DNA from: Okibacterium sp. HSC-33S16
GTDB lineage: Bacteria; Actinomycetota; Actinomycetes; Actinomycetales; Microbacteriaceae
Direction: 5' to 3'
Assembly: GCF_024171565.1 (NCBI RefSeq)
Contig: NZ_JALJZZ010000001.1
Coordinates: 806,001 to 870,000, forward strand
DNA length: 64,000 bases
Position numbers and translations under genes: made by a program. The notes under the pieces are model-generated. The model searched no databases, was not told where the DNA came from, and saw only the letters and a list, made by a program, of their open reading frames with translations. Of this stretch, positions 11,799 through 20,762 are shown piece after piece (within the stretch, counting starts at the first letter, position 1; each line of letters opens with the position of its first letter).

Positions 11799-11935
11799 GC
11801 GACGAATCGAGCCGGCCGCGGCTGACTCTTCTCGGTGAAACGGATGCCGTCAGTTGCGAGGGCGATTCCTGCGCGATTCCCTCCCTCGCCGTGGTGACCG
11901 CAGCGGTCGAGAAGGCGTTCCGCTCGGGTCGCTAA
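11795..11935 (+). CDS. Small protein of 46 aa with a C-x4-C motif
   Basis: The ATG overlaps the stop of the DsbA-like gene (ATGA) and the frame runs 46 codons to TAA, only 6 bases before the end of the convergent deacylase gene. The product opens MSDESSRPRLTLLGETDA and contains CEGDSC (Cys 21 and Cys 26) before a short amphipathic helix. I do not recognise a named family. The coupling to an oxidoreductase, the fit between two genes and the paired cysteines suggest a real small protein, possibly a redox substrate or partner of the DsbA-like enzyme; that role is inference. Confidence 0.65.
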   Translation: MSDESSRPRLTLLGETDAVSCEGDSCAIPSLAVVTAAVEKAFRSGR

Positions 11936-11940
11936 GCGGC

Positions 11941-12426
11941 TTATTCGGGGTCGGTGATGTCGGCGACAACAGCGTTGTATGCCGCGACGAGCTCGTCGGA
12001 CTGCACGAAAGCGCTGAAGCCGTGCTCACCGGCACCGAGGGCGACACGTCGCCCCCCAGCCGACTCGTCGAGGTACACCGGCCACGCCGTTGTGCTGCCG
12101 AGCGGGGTGATCGTGCCGCGCGGATACCCGGTCGCCTCGAACGCGGTGTCGGCCGAGGGCATCGACAGTTTGTTCACGCCGAGCAGGGTGCGCAGCTTCG
12201 GCCAGGAGATCTTGCGGCCGCCCGGCACGAGCGCGAACAGGAAATCACCGTCGTGTCGCTTCACCACGAGGGTTTTCACAATGTCGCCTGGTTCAATGCC
12301 AAGGAGCGATGCTGCCTCATTGAGGCTGGCCGCGTCCGGACGCGCGACGACGTCAATGTCGAGGCCGCGCGCCGTGGCATCCGCTCGCATTCGATCCACA
12401 CCGGGTGCCGTGGGCTCTGCGGTCAC
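11941..12426 (-). CDS. YbaK/EbsC-family aminoacyl-tRNA deacylase
   Basis: A 161-aa protein of the YbaK/ProX editing-domain superfamily, which hydrolyses mischarged tRNAs (for example Cys- or Ala-tRNA-Pro). The invariant Lys is in DIVKTLVVK near residue 52, and later conserved segments are VNKLSMPS and TGYPRGTITPLG, followed by the ALGAGEHG loop. It is convergent with the operon to its left and divergent from dusB. Which mischarged tRNA it edits cannot be told from sequence alone. Confidence 0.9.
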   Translation of the reverse strand: MTAEPTAPGVDRMRADATARGLDIDVVARPDAASLNEAASLLGIEPGDIVKTLVVKRHDGDFLFALVPGGRKISWPKLRTLLGVNKLSMPSADTAFEATGYPRGTITPLGSTTAWPVYLDESAGGRRVALGAGEHGFSAFVQSDELVAAYNAVVADITDPE

Positions 12427-12459
12427 GATGTTGCCCGCTTTCTGGGAGAATTGAAGGAC

Positions 12460-13620
12460 ATGTCTCTACCAACCACGATAAGCCACGCCCCGGCACTCAC
12501 GATCGGCTCACTGTCGCTCGACGTGCCGGTTGTTCTCGCGCCCATGGCGGGCATCACCAACACCGCGTTCCGACGGCTCTGCCGCGAGTTCGGGGTCGGG
12601 CTGTACGTCAGCGAAATGATCACCTCCCGCGCGCTCGTTGAGCGCAACAAGGAGACGATGCGGCTGATCCAGCACCACGAATCGGAGACGACCAGGAGCA
12701 TTCAGCTCTACGGTGTCGACCCGAAGACTGTGTCGGAGGCCGTGACCATCCTGGTGGCCGAAGACCGTGCCGACCACATTGACCTCAACTTCGGGTGCCC
12801 GGTGCCCAAGGTGACCCGCAAGGGCGGTGGAAGCGCGCTGCCGTGGAAACAGGACCTCTTTCGGGACATCGTCGAGGGTGCGGTGAAGGCGGCAGGCGAT
12901 ATTCCCCTCACCGTCAAGATGCGCAAGGGCATTGATGCCGATCACCTCACCTACCTCGAAGCAGGCAAAGCCGCCGAGGGTGCCGGGGTCTCGAGCATCG
13001 CCCTGCACGCACGCACCGCGTCGGAGTTCTATTCAGGACAGGCTGACTGGTCGGCCATCGCGACTCTCAAAGAAACCGTGACCGGAGTGCCGATCCTGGG
13101 CAACGGCGACATTTGGTCGGGCGAAGATGCCCTCAGAATGATGAGCGAAACCGGCTGCGACGGCGTCGTGGTCGGACGCGGCTGCCTCGGCCGACCGTGG
13201 CTCTTCGGCGATCTCGCCGCCGCGTTCACGGGAAGCGAGACCCGGTTCCGACCCACTCTCGGCCAGGTTGCGACGACCTTCCGCCGGCACGCTGAACTGC
13301 TCGCCGAATTCTTCGAAAGTGAAGAACGCGGATGTCGCGATATCCGTAAACACGTCGCGTGGTACTTCAAGGGCTATCCGGTGGGTGGAGACCTCCGGGC
13401 TCGCCTGGCCACCGTCGAGTCGCTCGAGCAGCTGGACGAACTGCTCGCCACCCTCGACTGGACGCTTCCATACCCGGGCGCAGACGCGGAGGGCCAGCGT
13501 GGTCGCGCCGGTTCCCCCAAGCGCACGGTGCTTCCCGATGGCTGGCTCGACTCGCGCACCCTGGGTGCCGCCGGTCGCGGAACGCTCACCGAGACCGAGG
13601 CGGACACCAGTGGCGGATAG
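12460..13620 (+). CDS. dusB: tRNA-dihydrouridine synthase B
   Basis: A 386-aa FMN enzyme that reduces uridines in the tRNA D-loop. The flavin TIM-barrel begins VVLAPMAGITNTAFRRLC, and the catalytic Cys is residue 113 in NFGCPVPKV. The HARTASEFYSG and GNGDIWSGEDA stretches are standard Dus landmarks. The ATG at 12460 is preceded by AAGGAC and gives the normal family start; the frame is open far upstream, but that part lies antisense to the deacylase. The 3' end overlaps dgt by 11 bases. Confidence 0.95.
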   Translation: MSLPTTISHAPALTIGSLSLDVPVVLAPMAGITNTAFRRLCREFGVGLYVSEMITSRALVERNKETMRLIQHHESETTRSIQLYGVDPKTVSEAVTILVAEDRADHIDLNFGCPVPKVTRKGGGSALPWKQDLFRDIVEGAVKAAGDIPLTVKMRKGIDADHLTYLEAGKAAEGAGVSSIALHARTASEFYSGQADWSAIATLKETVTGVPILGNGDIWSGEDALRMMSETGCDGVVVGRGCLGRPWLFGDLAAAFTGSETRFRPTLGQVATTFRRHAELLAEFFESEERGCRDIRKHVAWYFKGYPVGGDLRARLATVESLEQLDELLATLDWTLPYPGADAEGQRGRAGSPKRTVLPDGWLDSRTLGAAGRGTLTETEADTSGG

Positions 13621-14878
13621 CGCGCCGGTGCCCGGCACCTATTCGGAGCACGACGCCGAGCGGGCCCAGCCCGAAGAGCACTCCTCACGACGGTCGGACT
13701 TCGCGCGCGATCGAGCCCGTTTGCTGCACTCGAGCGCCCTGCGTCGCCTCGCCGCGAAGACTCAGGTGTTGAGCCCCGCTGCCGGACTCGACTTCGCTCG
13801 CAACCGGCTCACGCACTCACTCGAGGTGGCACAGGTGGGGCGGGAGCTGGCCACCAGCCTGGGCCTCGAACCGGATGTCGTCGACACGGCCTGCCTCGCG
13901 CACGACCTCGGTCACCCGCCCTTCGGCCACAACGGTGAGCGTGCACTCAACACCTGGGCCGAAGACATCGGCGGGTTTGAGGGCAACGCGCAGACCCTCC
14001 GCATCCTGACCAAGCTCGAACCCAAGGTGTTCGGTGCCGATGGTCGCTCGTTCGGACTCAACCTCACCCGCGCGAGCCTCGACGCGAGCTGCAAGTACCC
14101 GTGGCCTGCCGCACAAGCCGTCACCGACCCGGGCGGTCGGGCAAAGTACGGCTTCTTTGATGACGACAGCGACGCGTTCGTCTGGTTGCGCGAGGGCGCA
14201 CCCGACCGTCAGCGCTGCATTGAGAGCGAGGTCATGGACCTCTCCGACGACATCGCATACTCGGTGCACGACTTCGAAGACGCCATCGTCAACGAGTACA
14301 TCGACCCGGCCTTCCTCAGCGCACGGGCAGGGCACTCGTCGCTCATCGCCGCCGTGCAGGCATGGGCCGGCGCGGACTTCACGATCGACGACATGGCCGA
14401 GGCGTTCGACGGCCTGGCCGCACACCCGCTCTGGGTGTCCAGCTGGGACGGCTCGCGTCGCGACCTCGGCAAACTCAAGAACTTCACCAGCCAGATGATC
14501 GGCCACTTCGCTCAGTCCGCCACCCAGGCCACGCGCGAGGCCTACCCGCAGTCGAGCCTGATCCGCTTCGGCGCGAGCGTCGTGGTGCCGCACGCCGTTG
14601 CGGCCGAGATCGCCGTGTTGAAGGGCGTGGTGGCAGCGTTCGTGATGGCGAGCGACTCCCGCCAGCCGATCTACCGCAAGCAGCGCGACGTGCTCACCGA
14701 CCTGGCCAACGAGCTCTACACCCAAGGCCCTGAGGCGCTCGATCGAGGCTTCGCCGACGACTGGGCCGCCGCCCAGGACGACGCCGCTCGCAAGCGCGTC
14801 ATCGTTGACCAGGTGGCCAGCCTCACCGACCAGTCGGCCCTGGCCTGGCACGAGCGCCTCGCAACGCTGAGCCGCTGA
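13610..14878 (+). CDS. dgt: Deoxyguanosinetriphosphate triphosphohydrolase (HD domain)
   Basis: A 422-aa Dgt-like HD-superfamily enzyme that hydrolyses dNTPs to nucleosides and triphosphate. The metal-binding residues are visible as His 69 (NRLTHSLEVA) and the HD pair at 98-99 (CLAHDLGHPPFGHNGE), with a further Asp in DLSDDIAYSVHD. The GTG at 13610 overlaps the end of dusB. dgt next to dnaG is conserved in actinobacteria. Confidence 0.94.
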   Translation: MADSAPVPGTYSEHDAERAQPEEHSSRRSDFARDRARLLHSSALRRLAAKTQVLSPAAGLDFARNRLTHSLEVAQVGRELATSLGLEPDVVDTACLAHDLGHPPFGHNGERALNTWAEDIGGFEGNAQTLRILTKLEPKVFGADGRSFGLNLTRASLDASCKYPWPAAQAVTDPGGRAKYGFFDDDSDAFVWLREGAPDRQRCIESEVMDLSDDIAYSVHDFEDAIVNEYIDPAFLSARAGHSSLIAAVQAWAGADFTIDDMAEAFDGLAAHPLWVSSWDGSRRDLGKLKNFTSQMIGHFAQSATQATREAYPQSSLIRFGASVVVPHAVAAEIAVLKGVVAAFVMASDSRQPIYRKQRDVLTDLANELYTQGPEALDRGFADDWAAAQDDAARKRVIVDQVASLTDQSALAWHERLATLSR

Positions 14879-14932
14879 ACGGGGTGCCTGTGGAAAGCGC
14901 CTTGGCGGTCATCCGCTCGATAGGATAGAGGG

Positions 14933-16801
14933 ATGGCCGGCCGTATTCGTTCAAGCGACATCGACGAGGTCAAGTCGCGCACGAACATCGCCGATATCGT
15001 TGGCGACCACGTCAGCCTCAAATCGGCCGGGGTGGGTTCGCTCAAGGGTCTCTGCCCGTTCCATGACGAGAGAAGCCCGAGCTTCCACGTGCGCCCGCAG
15101 CTGGGTTTCTACCACTGCTTCGGCTGCGGCGAATCCGGAGACGCCATCTCCTTCCTGCAGAAGATGGACCACGTCAGCTTCACGGATGCTGTTGAGCGGC
15201 TCGCACAGCGGGTCGGCTTCCAGCTCACTTATGAAGATGGCGGTGCGCCGAGCGACTCCAGCAATCGCGCCCGGTTGCTGGCCGCGAACGCCGCTGCCGA
15301 GATTTTCTTCCAGGAACAACTCGCAACACCGGGAGCCGACCCCGGCCGACGTTTCCTCGGTGAGCGCGGGTTCGACCACCTTGCGGCCGCCACGTTCGGG
15401 GTCGGGTTCGCGCCAAAAAGTTGGGACGCCCTCACTAAGCACCTCCGGTCCAAGGGCTTCAGCACCGAAGAAATCACGACGGTCGGGCTGGTCTCTGAGG
15501 GTGAGCGCGGCGTGTACGACCGGTTCCGTGGGCGCCTGATCTGGCCCATCCGCGACGTCACTGGGCAGACCGTCGGTTTCGGAGCACGCAAGCTGCTCGA
15601 CGACGACAAAGGACCCAAGTACCTCAACACTCCGGAGACGCCGGTGTACCACAAGGCGCAGGTGCTTTACGGGCTCGACCTAGCCAAACGCGACGTGTCA
15701 CGCAGCCACCGGGTCGTGGTCGTTGAGGGGTACACCGACGTGATGGCCTGCCACCTGGCCGGCGTCACCACCGCGGTCGCGACCTGCGGCACCTCCTTTG
15801 GCATTGACCACATCAAAACCCTTCGCCGGGTGATGGGCGACGACAACGTCAACGGTGAGGTCATCTTTACCTTCGACCCCGACGCAGCCGGCCAGAAGGC
15901 CGCCATGCGGGCCTTTGCCGAAGAGCGCCGGTTCTCAGCCCAGACCTACGTCGCCGTGGCGCCGGACGGACTCGACCCGTGCGACTTACGACTCAACCGC
16001 GGTGACGATGCCGTGCGTCGACTCGTCGATAACAAAGAGCCGATGTTTGAGTTCGTGATTCGTCAAACCTTGGCTAATTTCGACCTCGAAACCGTGGAAG
16101 GACGAGTCGGAGCCCTGCGGGCGGCCGCCCCGGTGATCGCTGACATTCGTGACCCATCGCTCCGGCCGGGCTACACACGGGTTCTGGCGCGTCACCTTGG
16201 AGTCGACCTGCCCGAGGTCCAGGCTGCGGTGTCGCGAGCCGCGCGAGCCAACTCAGGGTCCTCCGCAGACAGCGCTGCTCAACGCCAGGCCGGGGGACAG
16301 GGGCAGGCGACCCAGGTTGTTGAGCGTCCGCCGTCGATCCGCGATTTGCCTCGCGACCCGGCCACTCGGCTGGAGCGCGATGCGCTCATGGCCGTGCTTC
16401 AGCACCCCGCCCTGGCGGGTCGGGAGTTGGTGCAGCGAGCGATGCTGACGACCTTTGTGAACCCGACCCTCGCCGTCGTCCGTGACGCGATTGCGGCGAG
16501 CATGGAGGTCTTCGGCACGGAGTCGTGGTTCGCGCGGGTGACCGAAATGGTTCCGACGCCGATGATCGCTGTGGTGCAGCAGCTTGCGGTGGCGCCGATT
16601 CCCGAGCGCTCCGAGCGCGACCTCACGTCATACGTGCGCGAGATCACGGTGGCTCTGATCGACCGTGAACTCCTCCGCCAGTCGCATGAGCTCCTCGGCA
16701 GGCTCCAACGCGTTGACCCACGGGAGCGGGAAAGCTACCGGGCTGTTCAGGCGGAACTGATGGCTCTCGAGGGGGAGCGGCGGAGCCTTCGCGAGGGTTA
16801 A
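14933..16801 (+). CDS. dnaG: DNA primase
   Basis: A 622-aa primase for Okazaki-fragment RNA primers. The zinc-binding CHC2 domain has Cys 41, His 44, Cys 62 and Cys 65 (CPFHDERSPSF, YHCFGCGESGD). The TOPRIM core contains VVVEGYTDVMA near residue 263 and the acidic TFDPDAAGQKA segment. The C-terminal DnaB-binding region is helical, preceded by a Ser/Gln-rich linker around 440-460. Length is normal for the family. It begins 54 bases after dgt. Confidence 0.97.
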   Translation: MAGRIRSSDIDEVKSRTNIADIVGDHVSLKSAGVGSLKGLCPFHDERSPSFHVRPQLGFYHCFGCGESGDAISFLQKMDHVSFTDAVERLAQRVGFQLTYEDGGAPSDSSNRARLLAANAAAEIFFQEQLATPGADPGRRFLGERGFDHLAAATFGVGFAPKSWDALTKHLRSKGFSTEEITTVGLVSEGERGVYDRFRGRLIWPIRDVTGQTVGFGARKLLDDDKGPKYLNTPETPVYHKAQVLYGLDLAKRDVSRSHRVVVVEGYTDVMACHLAGVTTAVATCGTSFGIDHIKTLRRVMGDDNVNGEVIFTFDPDAAGQKAAMRAFAEERRFSAQTYVAVAPDGLDPCDLRLNRGDDAVRRLVDNKEPMFEFVIRQTLANFDLETVEGRVGALRAAAPVIADIRDPSLRPGYTRVLARHLGVDLPEVQAAVSRAARANSGSSADSAAQRQAGGQGQATQVVERPPSIRDLPRDPATRLERDALMAVLQHPALAGRELVQRAMLTTFVNPTLAVVRDAIAASMEVFGTESWFARVTEMVPTPMIAVVQQLAVAPIPERSERDLTSYVREITVALIDRELLRQSHELLGRLQRVDPRERESYRAVQAELMALEGERRSLREG

Positions 16802-16849
16802 TCGGCGCGGTCCGCCCGGGCTCGTAACGCCATGAGGCAGGATGGAATC

Positions 16850-17695
16850 ATGATTTCCTCGGGACACCCAGGCGAAGCCGCCATTGTCGACGACCTGACA
16901 ATCGACTACCCGGCACACCGGCCCAGCCCGGCGCACCGGGCAGTGGACGGCGTCAGCCTCCGTGTGGGAGCGAACGAGGTCATCGGGCTGGTCGGTGAAA
17001 CCGGCTCGGGAAAGTCCACCCTGGCGCGAGTGCTGGCCGGAGATCTTACGAACCCCCGCGGAACCGATCCCGCTCCGGTAATTTCCGGCGGACAGGCACA
17101 CGTCCTTGGTCACGCACTTCGTGGCATCCGTCGTAAAGAGCTCACCCAATTGACGTTCCATGTGGCTTACCTGCCTCAGGATGCGGCCGCACGCCTTGCT
17201 CCCGAACTCACCGTCGCAGACATCATCGCGGAGCCGATCCTGGTTCGCGACCGTCACTACAACCGCAAAGCGGTCGGGCTGCGCGTCGCCACGATGCTCG
17301 ACCAGGTGCAGTTGCCACTCGCTCTGTTGGACAAATATCCGTTCGAACTGTCCAGCGGCCAGAAGCAGCGCGTGGCAATCGCGCGGTCACTCGTGTTGTC
17401 TCCGCGCCTGTTCATCGCCGACGAACCAACGGCGGGTATCGACGTTACGGTACGTGCATCCATCTCCGAGATGATTGAAGGGCTTCGACTCGAAGGAAAC
17501 TTTGCGGCCATTCTGGTCAGCCACGATCTGGCTCTGCTTCGGCACACCACCCGGCGCGTCGCCGCGCTGCACCAGGGCCGGATGGTTGGATTAGCGCCGA
17601 TCGACGATCTCCTCACCGAGCGTCCACATCCGTTCCTCGCCGGGCTGGCGGAGGCGGATGAACACGCGAACGCCACCGCGAATCGCCCGGCCTGA
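16850..17695 (+). CDS. Orphan ABC ATPase, peptide/nickel (Dpp/Opp) type
   Basis: A 281-aa ATPase with Walker A GETGSGKST at 49-57, Q-loop LPQD, signature LSSGQKQRVAIARSL and Walker B LFIADEPTAGID. The sequence is closest in style to OppD/DppF-like ATPases. I chose the ATG at 16850 because AGGATGG lies correctly upstream; an in-frame ATG at 16832 adds six residues. No permease or binding protein gene is adjacent: dnaG lies upstream and tRNA-Asn downstream. It must therefore serve components encoded elsewhere, or be a relic. Confidence 0.88.
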   Translation: MISSGHPGEAAIVDDLTIDYPAHRPSPAHRAVDGVSLRVGANEVIGLVGETGSGKSTLARVLAGDLTNPRGTDPAPVISGGQAHVLGHALRGIRRKELTQLTFHVAYLPQDAAARLAPELTVADIIAEPILVRDRHYNRKAVGLRVATMLDQVQLPLALLDKYPFELSSGQKQRVAIARSLVLSPRLFIADEPTAGIDVTVRASISEMIEGLRLEGNFAAILVSHDLALLRHTTRRVAALHQGRMVGLAPIDDLLTERPHPFLAGLAEADEHANATANRPA

Positions 17696-17704
17696 CCCGC
17701 TCGA

Positions 17705-17733
17705 TTTTGTGTTTCGCAAAGCTTTGGTAAAGT
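17705..17733 (+). promoter_or_regulatory. Probable promoter of tRNA-Asn
   Basis: TTTTGT (17705-17710), a 17-base spacer, then TAAAGT (17728-17733) resembles a weak sigma-70-type promoter, about 18 bases before the mature tRNA. Confidence 0.4.
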
Positions 17734-17751
17734 ATTCACGCAACGAAATAT

Positions 17752-17824
17752 TCCTCGATAGCTCAATTGGCAGAGCAATCGGCTGTTAACCGGTAGGTTC
17801 TTGGTTCGAGTCCAAGTCGAGGAG
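17752..17824 (+). tRNA. tRNA-Asn (GUU)
   Basis: A 73-base cloverleaf. The acceptor arms TCCTCGA (17752-17758) and TCGAGGA (17817-17823) pair perfectly, the anticodon loop reads CTGTTAA giving GUU, and the T-loop is TTCGAGT. CCA is not encoded. Confidence 0.97.
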
Positions 17825-17826
17825 CG

Positions 17827-17862
17827 AAAGGCCACATGGGCTCCACCCCTGTGGCCTTTTTT
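17827..17862 (+). terminator. Terminator after tRNA-Asn
   Basis: AAAGGCCACA (17827-17836) pairs with TGTGGCCTTT (17850-17859), followed by a run of T's: a classical intrinsic terminator. Confidence 0.92.
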
Positions 17863-17882
17863 CTTTGCCTGTGCACGGCACA

Positions 17883-17935
17883 AAAAAGGCGCTGGCCACG
17901 GGTTTCCCGCGGACAGCGCCTTTTGTGATGGGCGA
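17883..17935. terminator. Second, bidirectional hairpin between tRNA-Asn and def
   Basis: AAAAGGCGCTG (from 17884) pairs with CAGCGCCTTTT (to about 17934). The A-run on one side and T-run on the other allow it to act in both directions, including on def, whose coding region ends at 17937. Confidence 0.85.
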
Positions 17936-17936
17936 C

Positions 17937-18503
17937 TTATCCCTCGAGGTCGTCGACCCCGGGCATCCACTGAGCGCCGGGGACGCCCCAGCCCATCTTG
18001 CGGGTGATCTTGGCAACGATCTTGCGGTCGTGCCGGCCGAGCCGGTCGACGTAGAGGTACCCGTCGAGATGGTCGTATTCGTGTTGCAGGATGCGGGCGC
18101 GCCAGCCGCTCACCCGAAGTTCGATGGGATTCTGGTCGAGATCGAGTCCGGTGACAATCGCGTCCTCTGCCCGCCGGAGAGGGAAGCGCTCACCGGGGAA
18201 CGAGAGGCAGCCCTCGGACTCCTCTTCCTCGTCCGGTTCGCCGGCGGGAGGTGGGGTGATCCACAGCTCGGGGTTGATCACAACTCCCCGCCACGGGCCG
18301 AACTCGTCGGTGTCGTAGCCGTAGACGAACAATCTCAGGGGTACGCCCACCTGCGGAGCCGCGAGGCCAACGCCCGGAGCGGCGTCCATGGTCTCGAACA
18401 TGTCCGCAACCAGCTGGCGGAGGGAGTCGTCGAAAACGATGACGGGTTCAGCGGGGGAGTGCAGTACAGGGTCACCCGTGATGCGAATAGGGAGAATGGC
18501 CAT
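17937..18503 (-). CDS. def: Peptide deformylase
   Basis: A 188-aa metallo-enzyme that removes the N-formyl group from nascent proteins. All three family motifs are present: GVGLAAPQ at 44-51, EGCLS, and HEYDH in the C-terminal helix; the Cys and two His bind the catalytic metal. It is read toward the tRNA-Asn terminators and is divergent from the membrane protein gene at 18549. Confidence 0.96.
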   Translation of the reverse strand: MAILPIRITGDPVLHSPAEPVIVFDDSLRQLVADMFETMDAAPGVGLAAPQVGVPLRLFVYGYDTDEFGPWRGVVINPELWITPPPAGEPDEEEESEGCLSFPGERFPLRRAEDAIVTGLDLDQNPIELRVSGWRARILQHEYDHLDGYLYVDRLGRHDRKIVAKITRKMGWGVPGAQWMPGVDDLEG

Positions 18504-18548
18504 TCGTTGAGCCTAACCAGTTCGCGCCCGTTGTAGGCTCGCAACGTG

Positions 18549-19472
18549 ATGTTTGCGAACAACGACTTCAACGACCTGACAGCGGAGTTTGTTCGCAACC
18601 CCAGCCAGCTCATCGGCATTCCCCTCGCCATTGTCGGAGCGGTGTTCCTGTCCCTCGGAGCGCAATTTCAGCACCGCGGTGTGACCAAGGTCGAGTCGAG
18701 CAGCGGTTCAGACGCGACGAGCGGATTGAGCATCCGTCAGCTGAAGCTTTTGCTCACGCGACCATCGTGGGTACTCGGCACTCTCATGCTCGGGTTCGCC
18801 ATCGCGTTCCAGTTGAGCGCGCTGGCATTTTCCCCACTGATTATTGTGCAGCCGCTCGGTGCTATTGCTCTCGTCATCACCTCGGTCCTCAACGCCCGGA
18901 TCTACAAAATGACACTCAACCGGGCGAGCGTGATCGCGATTAGCTCATGCGTCGGAGGTGTTGCACTCTTCGTCACGGTTGCCGCCCTCGTCGGTGGTGA
19001 AAAACCAGTGTCAGACATCGACCTCATCACGATCCTGGTCATGCTCGGTGTGGTTCTGCTGCTCTTCGCGCTGGGTTTCGCGTTTTTCCGCAAGCGTTCC
19101 AAGGCGATCTTCTTCATCCTCGCGGCGGGGATCATTTACGGCTTCGTGGCGACGCTCGCCAAAGTCGTCATCAACCGGATCGTCAACGAGAACTTCGACT
19201 GGCTAACCATTCTCTGTGTGGTTGCGTTGCTCGCCGCGACGGGGCTCGGCGCCTACTTTGTGCAAACGGCTTACTCATCCGGTCCGCCGGATCTCGTCAT
19301 CGCTGGTCTCACCGTTGTCGACCCCATGGTGGCTGTTGCGATCGGAATCGTCGTCCTCGATGAGGCGAGCGGGGCGCCGTTGTGGGCGGTGTTTGGGTTC
19401 GCGCTCGCAGGTGCCCTGGCGGTGTGGGGCGTGTTCCAGCTGGCGCGTCACCACCCGCAAGTGCAGGCGTAG
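18549..19472 (+). CDS. DMT-superfamily (EamA-like/NIPA-like) membrane protein
   Basis: A 307-aa polytopic protein with about nine hydrophobic segments, beginning IGIPLAIVGAVFLSLGAQFQHRG and including FSPLIIVQPLGAIALVIT, the pattern seen in actinobacterial DMT/NIPA-type transporters. No substrate can be assigned. An in-frame GTG at 18546 directly precedes the ATG; a TGTAGGCT element just upstream suggests a leaderless or near-leaderless transcript. It shares a short divergent promoter region with def. Confidence 0.85.
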   Translation: MFANNDFNDLTAEFVRNPSQLIGIPLAIVGAVFLSLGAQFQHRGVTKVESSSGSDATSGLSIRQLKLLLTRPSWVLGTLMLGFAIAFQLSALAFSPLIIVQPLGAIALVITSVLNARIYKMTLNRASVIAISSCVGGVALFVTVAALVGGEKPVSDIDLITILVMLGVVLLLFALGFAFFRKRSKAIFFILAAGIIYGFVATLAKVVINRIVNENFDWLTILCVVALLAATGLGAYFVQTAYSSGPPDLVIAGLTVVDPMVAVAIGIVVLDEASGAPLWAVFGFALAGALAVWGVFQLARHHPQVQA

Positions 19473-19511
19473 CTTCTTGCGGTCGCGGTGACCACTCGTT
19501 CGCGATAGCGA

Positions 19512-20762
19512 TCACCCCTCGGCGGCGGAGCGCGCTGCAGCGGCGCGATCGGCGAGCCAGGCTCTGGTCGCAGCGTCCGTTGTCAGCGAAATGGCTTTCT
19601 CATAGGCATAAGCGGCCTCCTTCGACTTCCCGGATTCGTTAAGGAAGTGAGCACGAGTCGCCCAGGCGGGTTGGAATCGAGACACTCCGCTGTGTGTGAT
19701 CGCGTCGAGGGCAGCGAGCCCTGCGTCGGAGCCATCGATGTCACCCACAACAGCAGCGTGGGCGACTTGGGCTCCCAGCGTCGGTGCGATCCGAAGCAAA
19801 GCTTCATAGAGAGATCGAAGCGCACTCTGGTCAGTCGAGCCGGATATCGCGCGTGCGCAGTGAACGGATTGGATTGCGGCCTCCAGCTGGAACCGACCCA
19901 TCCGTCCCACCCCATATGCGTGACGAAGGTACTTTTCTCCGCGTTCGATAGCGACAGCATCCCACCCGGTTGTGTCTTGATTGTCCAGAGCAATGAGCGA
20001 CCCATCCGACCCCGTACGCGCCGGCGTTCGCGACAACGACAAATAGAGAAGTGCGGCCAGACCCAGCACTTCGGGCTCGTTCGGCAGGAGGTCAGCGAGC
20101 AAGGAGCCGAGGTAGAGCGCTTCCGAAGACAGAGACTTGCGGAACGTTGTTCCGAAGATCACGTGCCAGTCGATCGCGTACACGCCGTAGATTGCCTCGA
20201 GCACAGCCGGAAGGCGCGCCGGCATCTCGGCGCGCCCGGGAACCCGGAAGGGGATACCGGCGTCCCGGATGCGCCTCTTCGCCCTGACCAGACGCTGCGC
20301 CATCGTGGCTGGTGGGATCACAAACGCCTCCGCGATGCGCTCGGCAGTGAGCCCCATCACTGTGTGAAGCATCAGGGGCGTTCGCATGGCTGGATCTATG
20401 GCCGGATGTGCACAGGTAAAGAGAAGCGCGAGGCGCTGGTCGGGAATTTTGTCGAACGGCGTGTCGTCCGTAAACGTATCCGCGGATTCCGCGCTGTCGA
20501 GCGGAACGCTCGTGCGGTGTGCGGCGGAGCGGTAGTAGTCGCGAAGGCCGTTTCGAGCCACCGTGTAGATCCAGGCCTCTGGCTTGGACGGAACGGCGGT
20601 GCGGGACCATACCGCCACGGCACGTGCGAACGCGTCCGCGAGAGCATCTTCCGCTGCGGTCAGGTCTCCGGTGGGTGAAGCGAGCAGCGCGAGCAGGCGC
20701 CCGTACGACTGGCGGGCGACCTGCTCAACGACGTCGCGGGCCGCTACTGACTGTTGCGCCAT
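19512..20762 (-). CDS. ECF sigma factor with C-terminal helical/TPR-like extension (ECF42 type)
   Basis: A 416-aa protein. Residues about 10-75 are sigma region 2 (LTAAEDALADAFARAVAVW, WIYTVARNGLRDYYR) and 105-165 are region 4 (LMLHTVMGLTAERIAEAFVI). The remaining 240 residues form a helix-rich extension of DUF6596/TPR type, the hallmark of the ECF42-like group. This group typically lies next to a DGPF/YCII gene, as here. The ATG at 20762 overlaps the end of the YCII gene by 19 bases. No anti-sigma gene is adjacent, so the C-terminal extension probably regulates activity. Confidence 0.92.
   Translation of the reverse strand: MAQQSVAARDVVEQVARQSYGRLLALLASPTGDLTAAEDALADAFARAVAVWSRTAVPSKPEAWIYTVARNGLRDYYRSAAHRTSVPLDSAESADTFTDDTPFDKIPDQRLALLFTCAHPAIDPAMRTPLMLHTVMGLTAERIAEAFVIPPATMAQRLVRAKRRIRDAGIPFRVPGRAEMPARLPAVLEAIYGVYAIDWHVIFGTTFRKSLSSEALYLGSLLADLLPNEPEVLGLAALLYLSLSRTPARTGSDGSLIALDNQDTTGWDAVAIERGEKYLRHAYGVGRMGRFQLEAAIQSVHCARAISGSTDQSALRSLYEALLRIAPTLGAQVAHAAVVGDIDGSDAGLAALDAITHSGVSRFQPAWATRAHFLNESGKSKEAAYAYEKAISLTTDAATRAWLADRAAAARSAAEG

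Noticed and set aside
11854-12459. Upstream extension of dusB
   Set aside because: The frame is open but lies antisense to the YbaK-type deacylase; the family start and ribosome-binding site are at 12460.
13817-14851. A 344-codon minus-strand frame opposite dgt
   Set aside because: Shadow of the HD-domain gene; no supporting signals.
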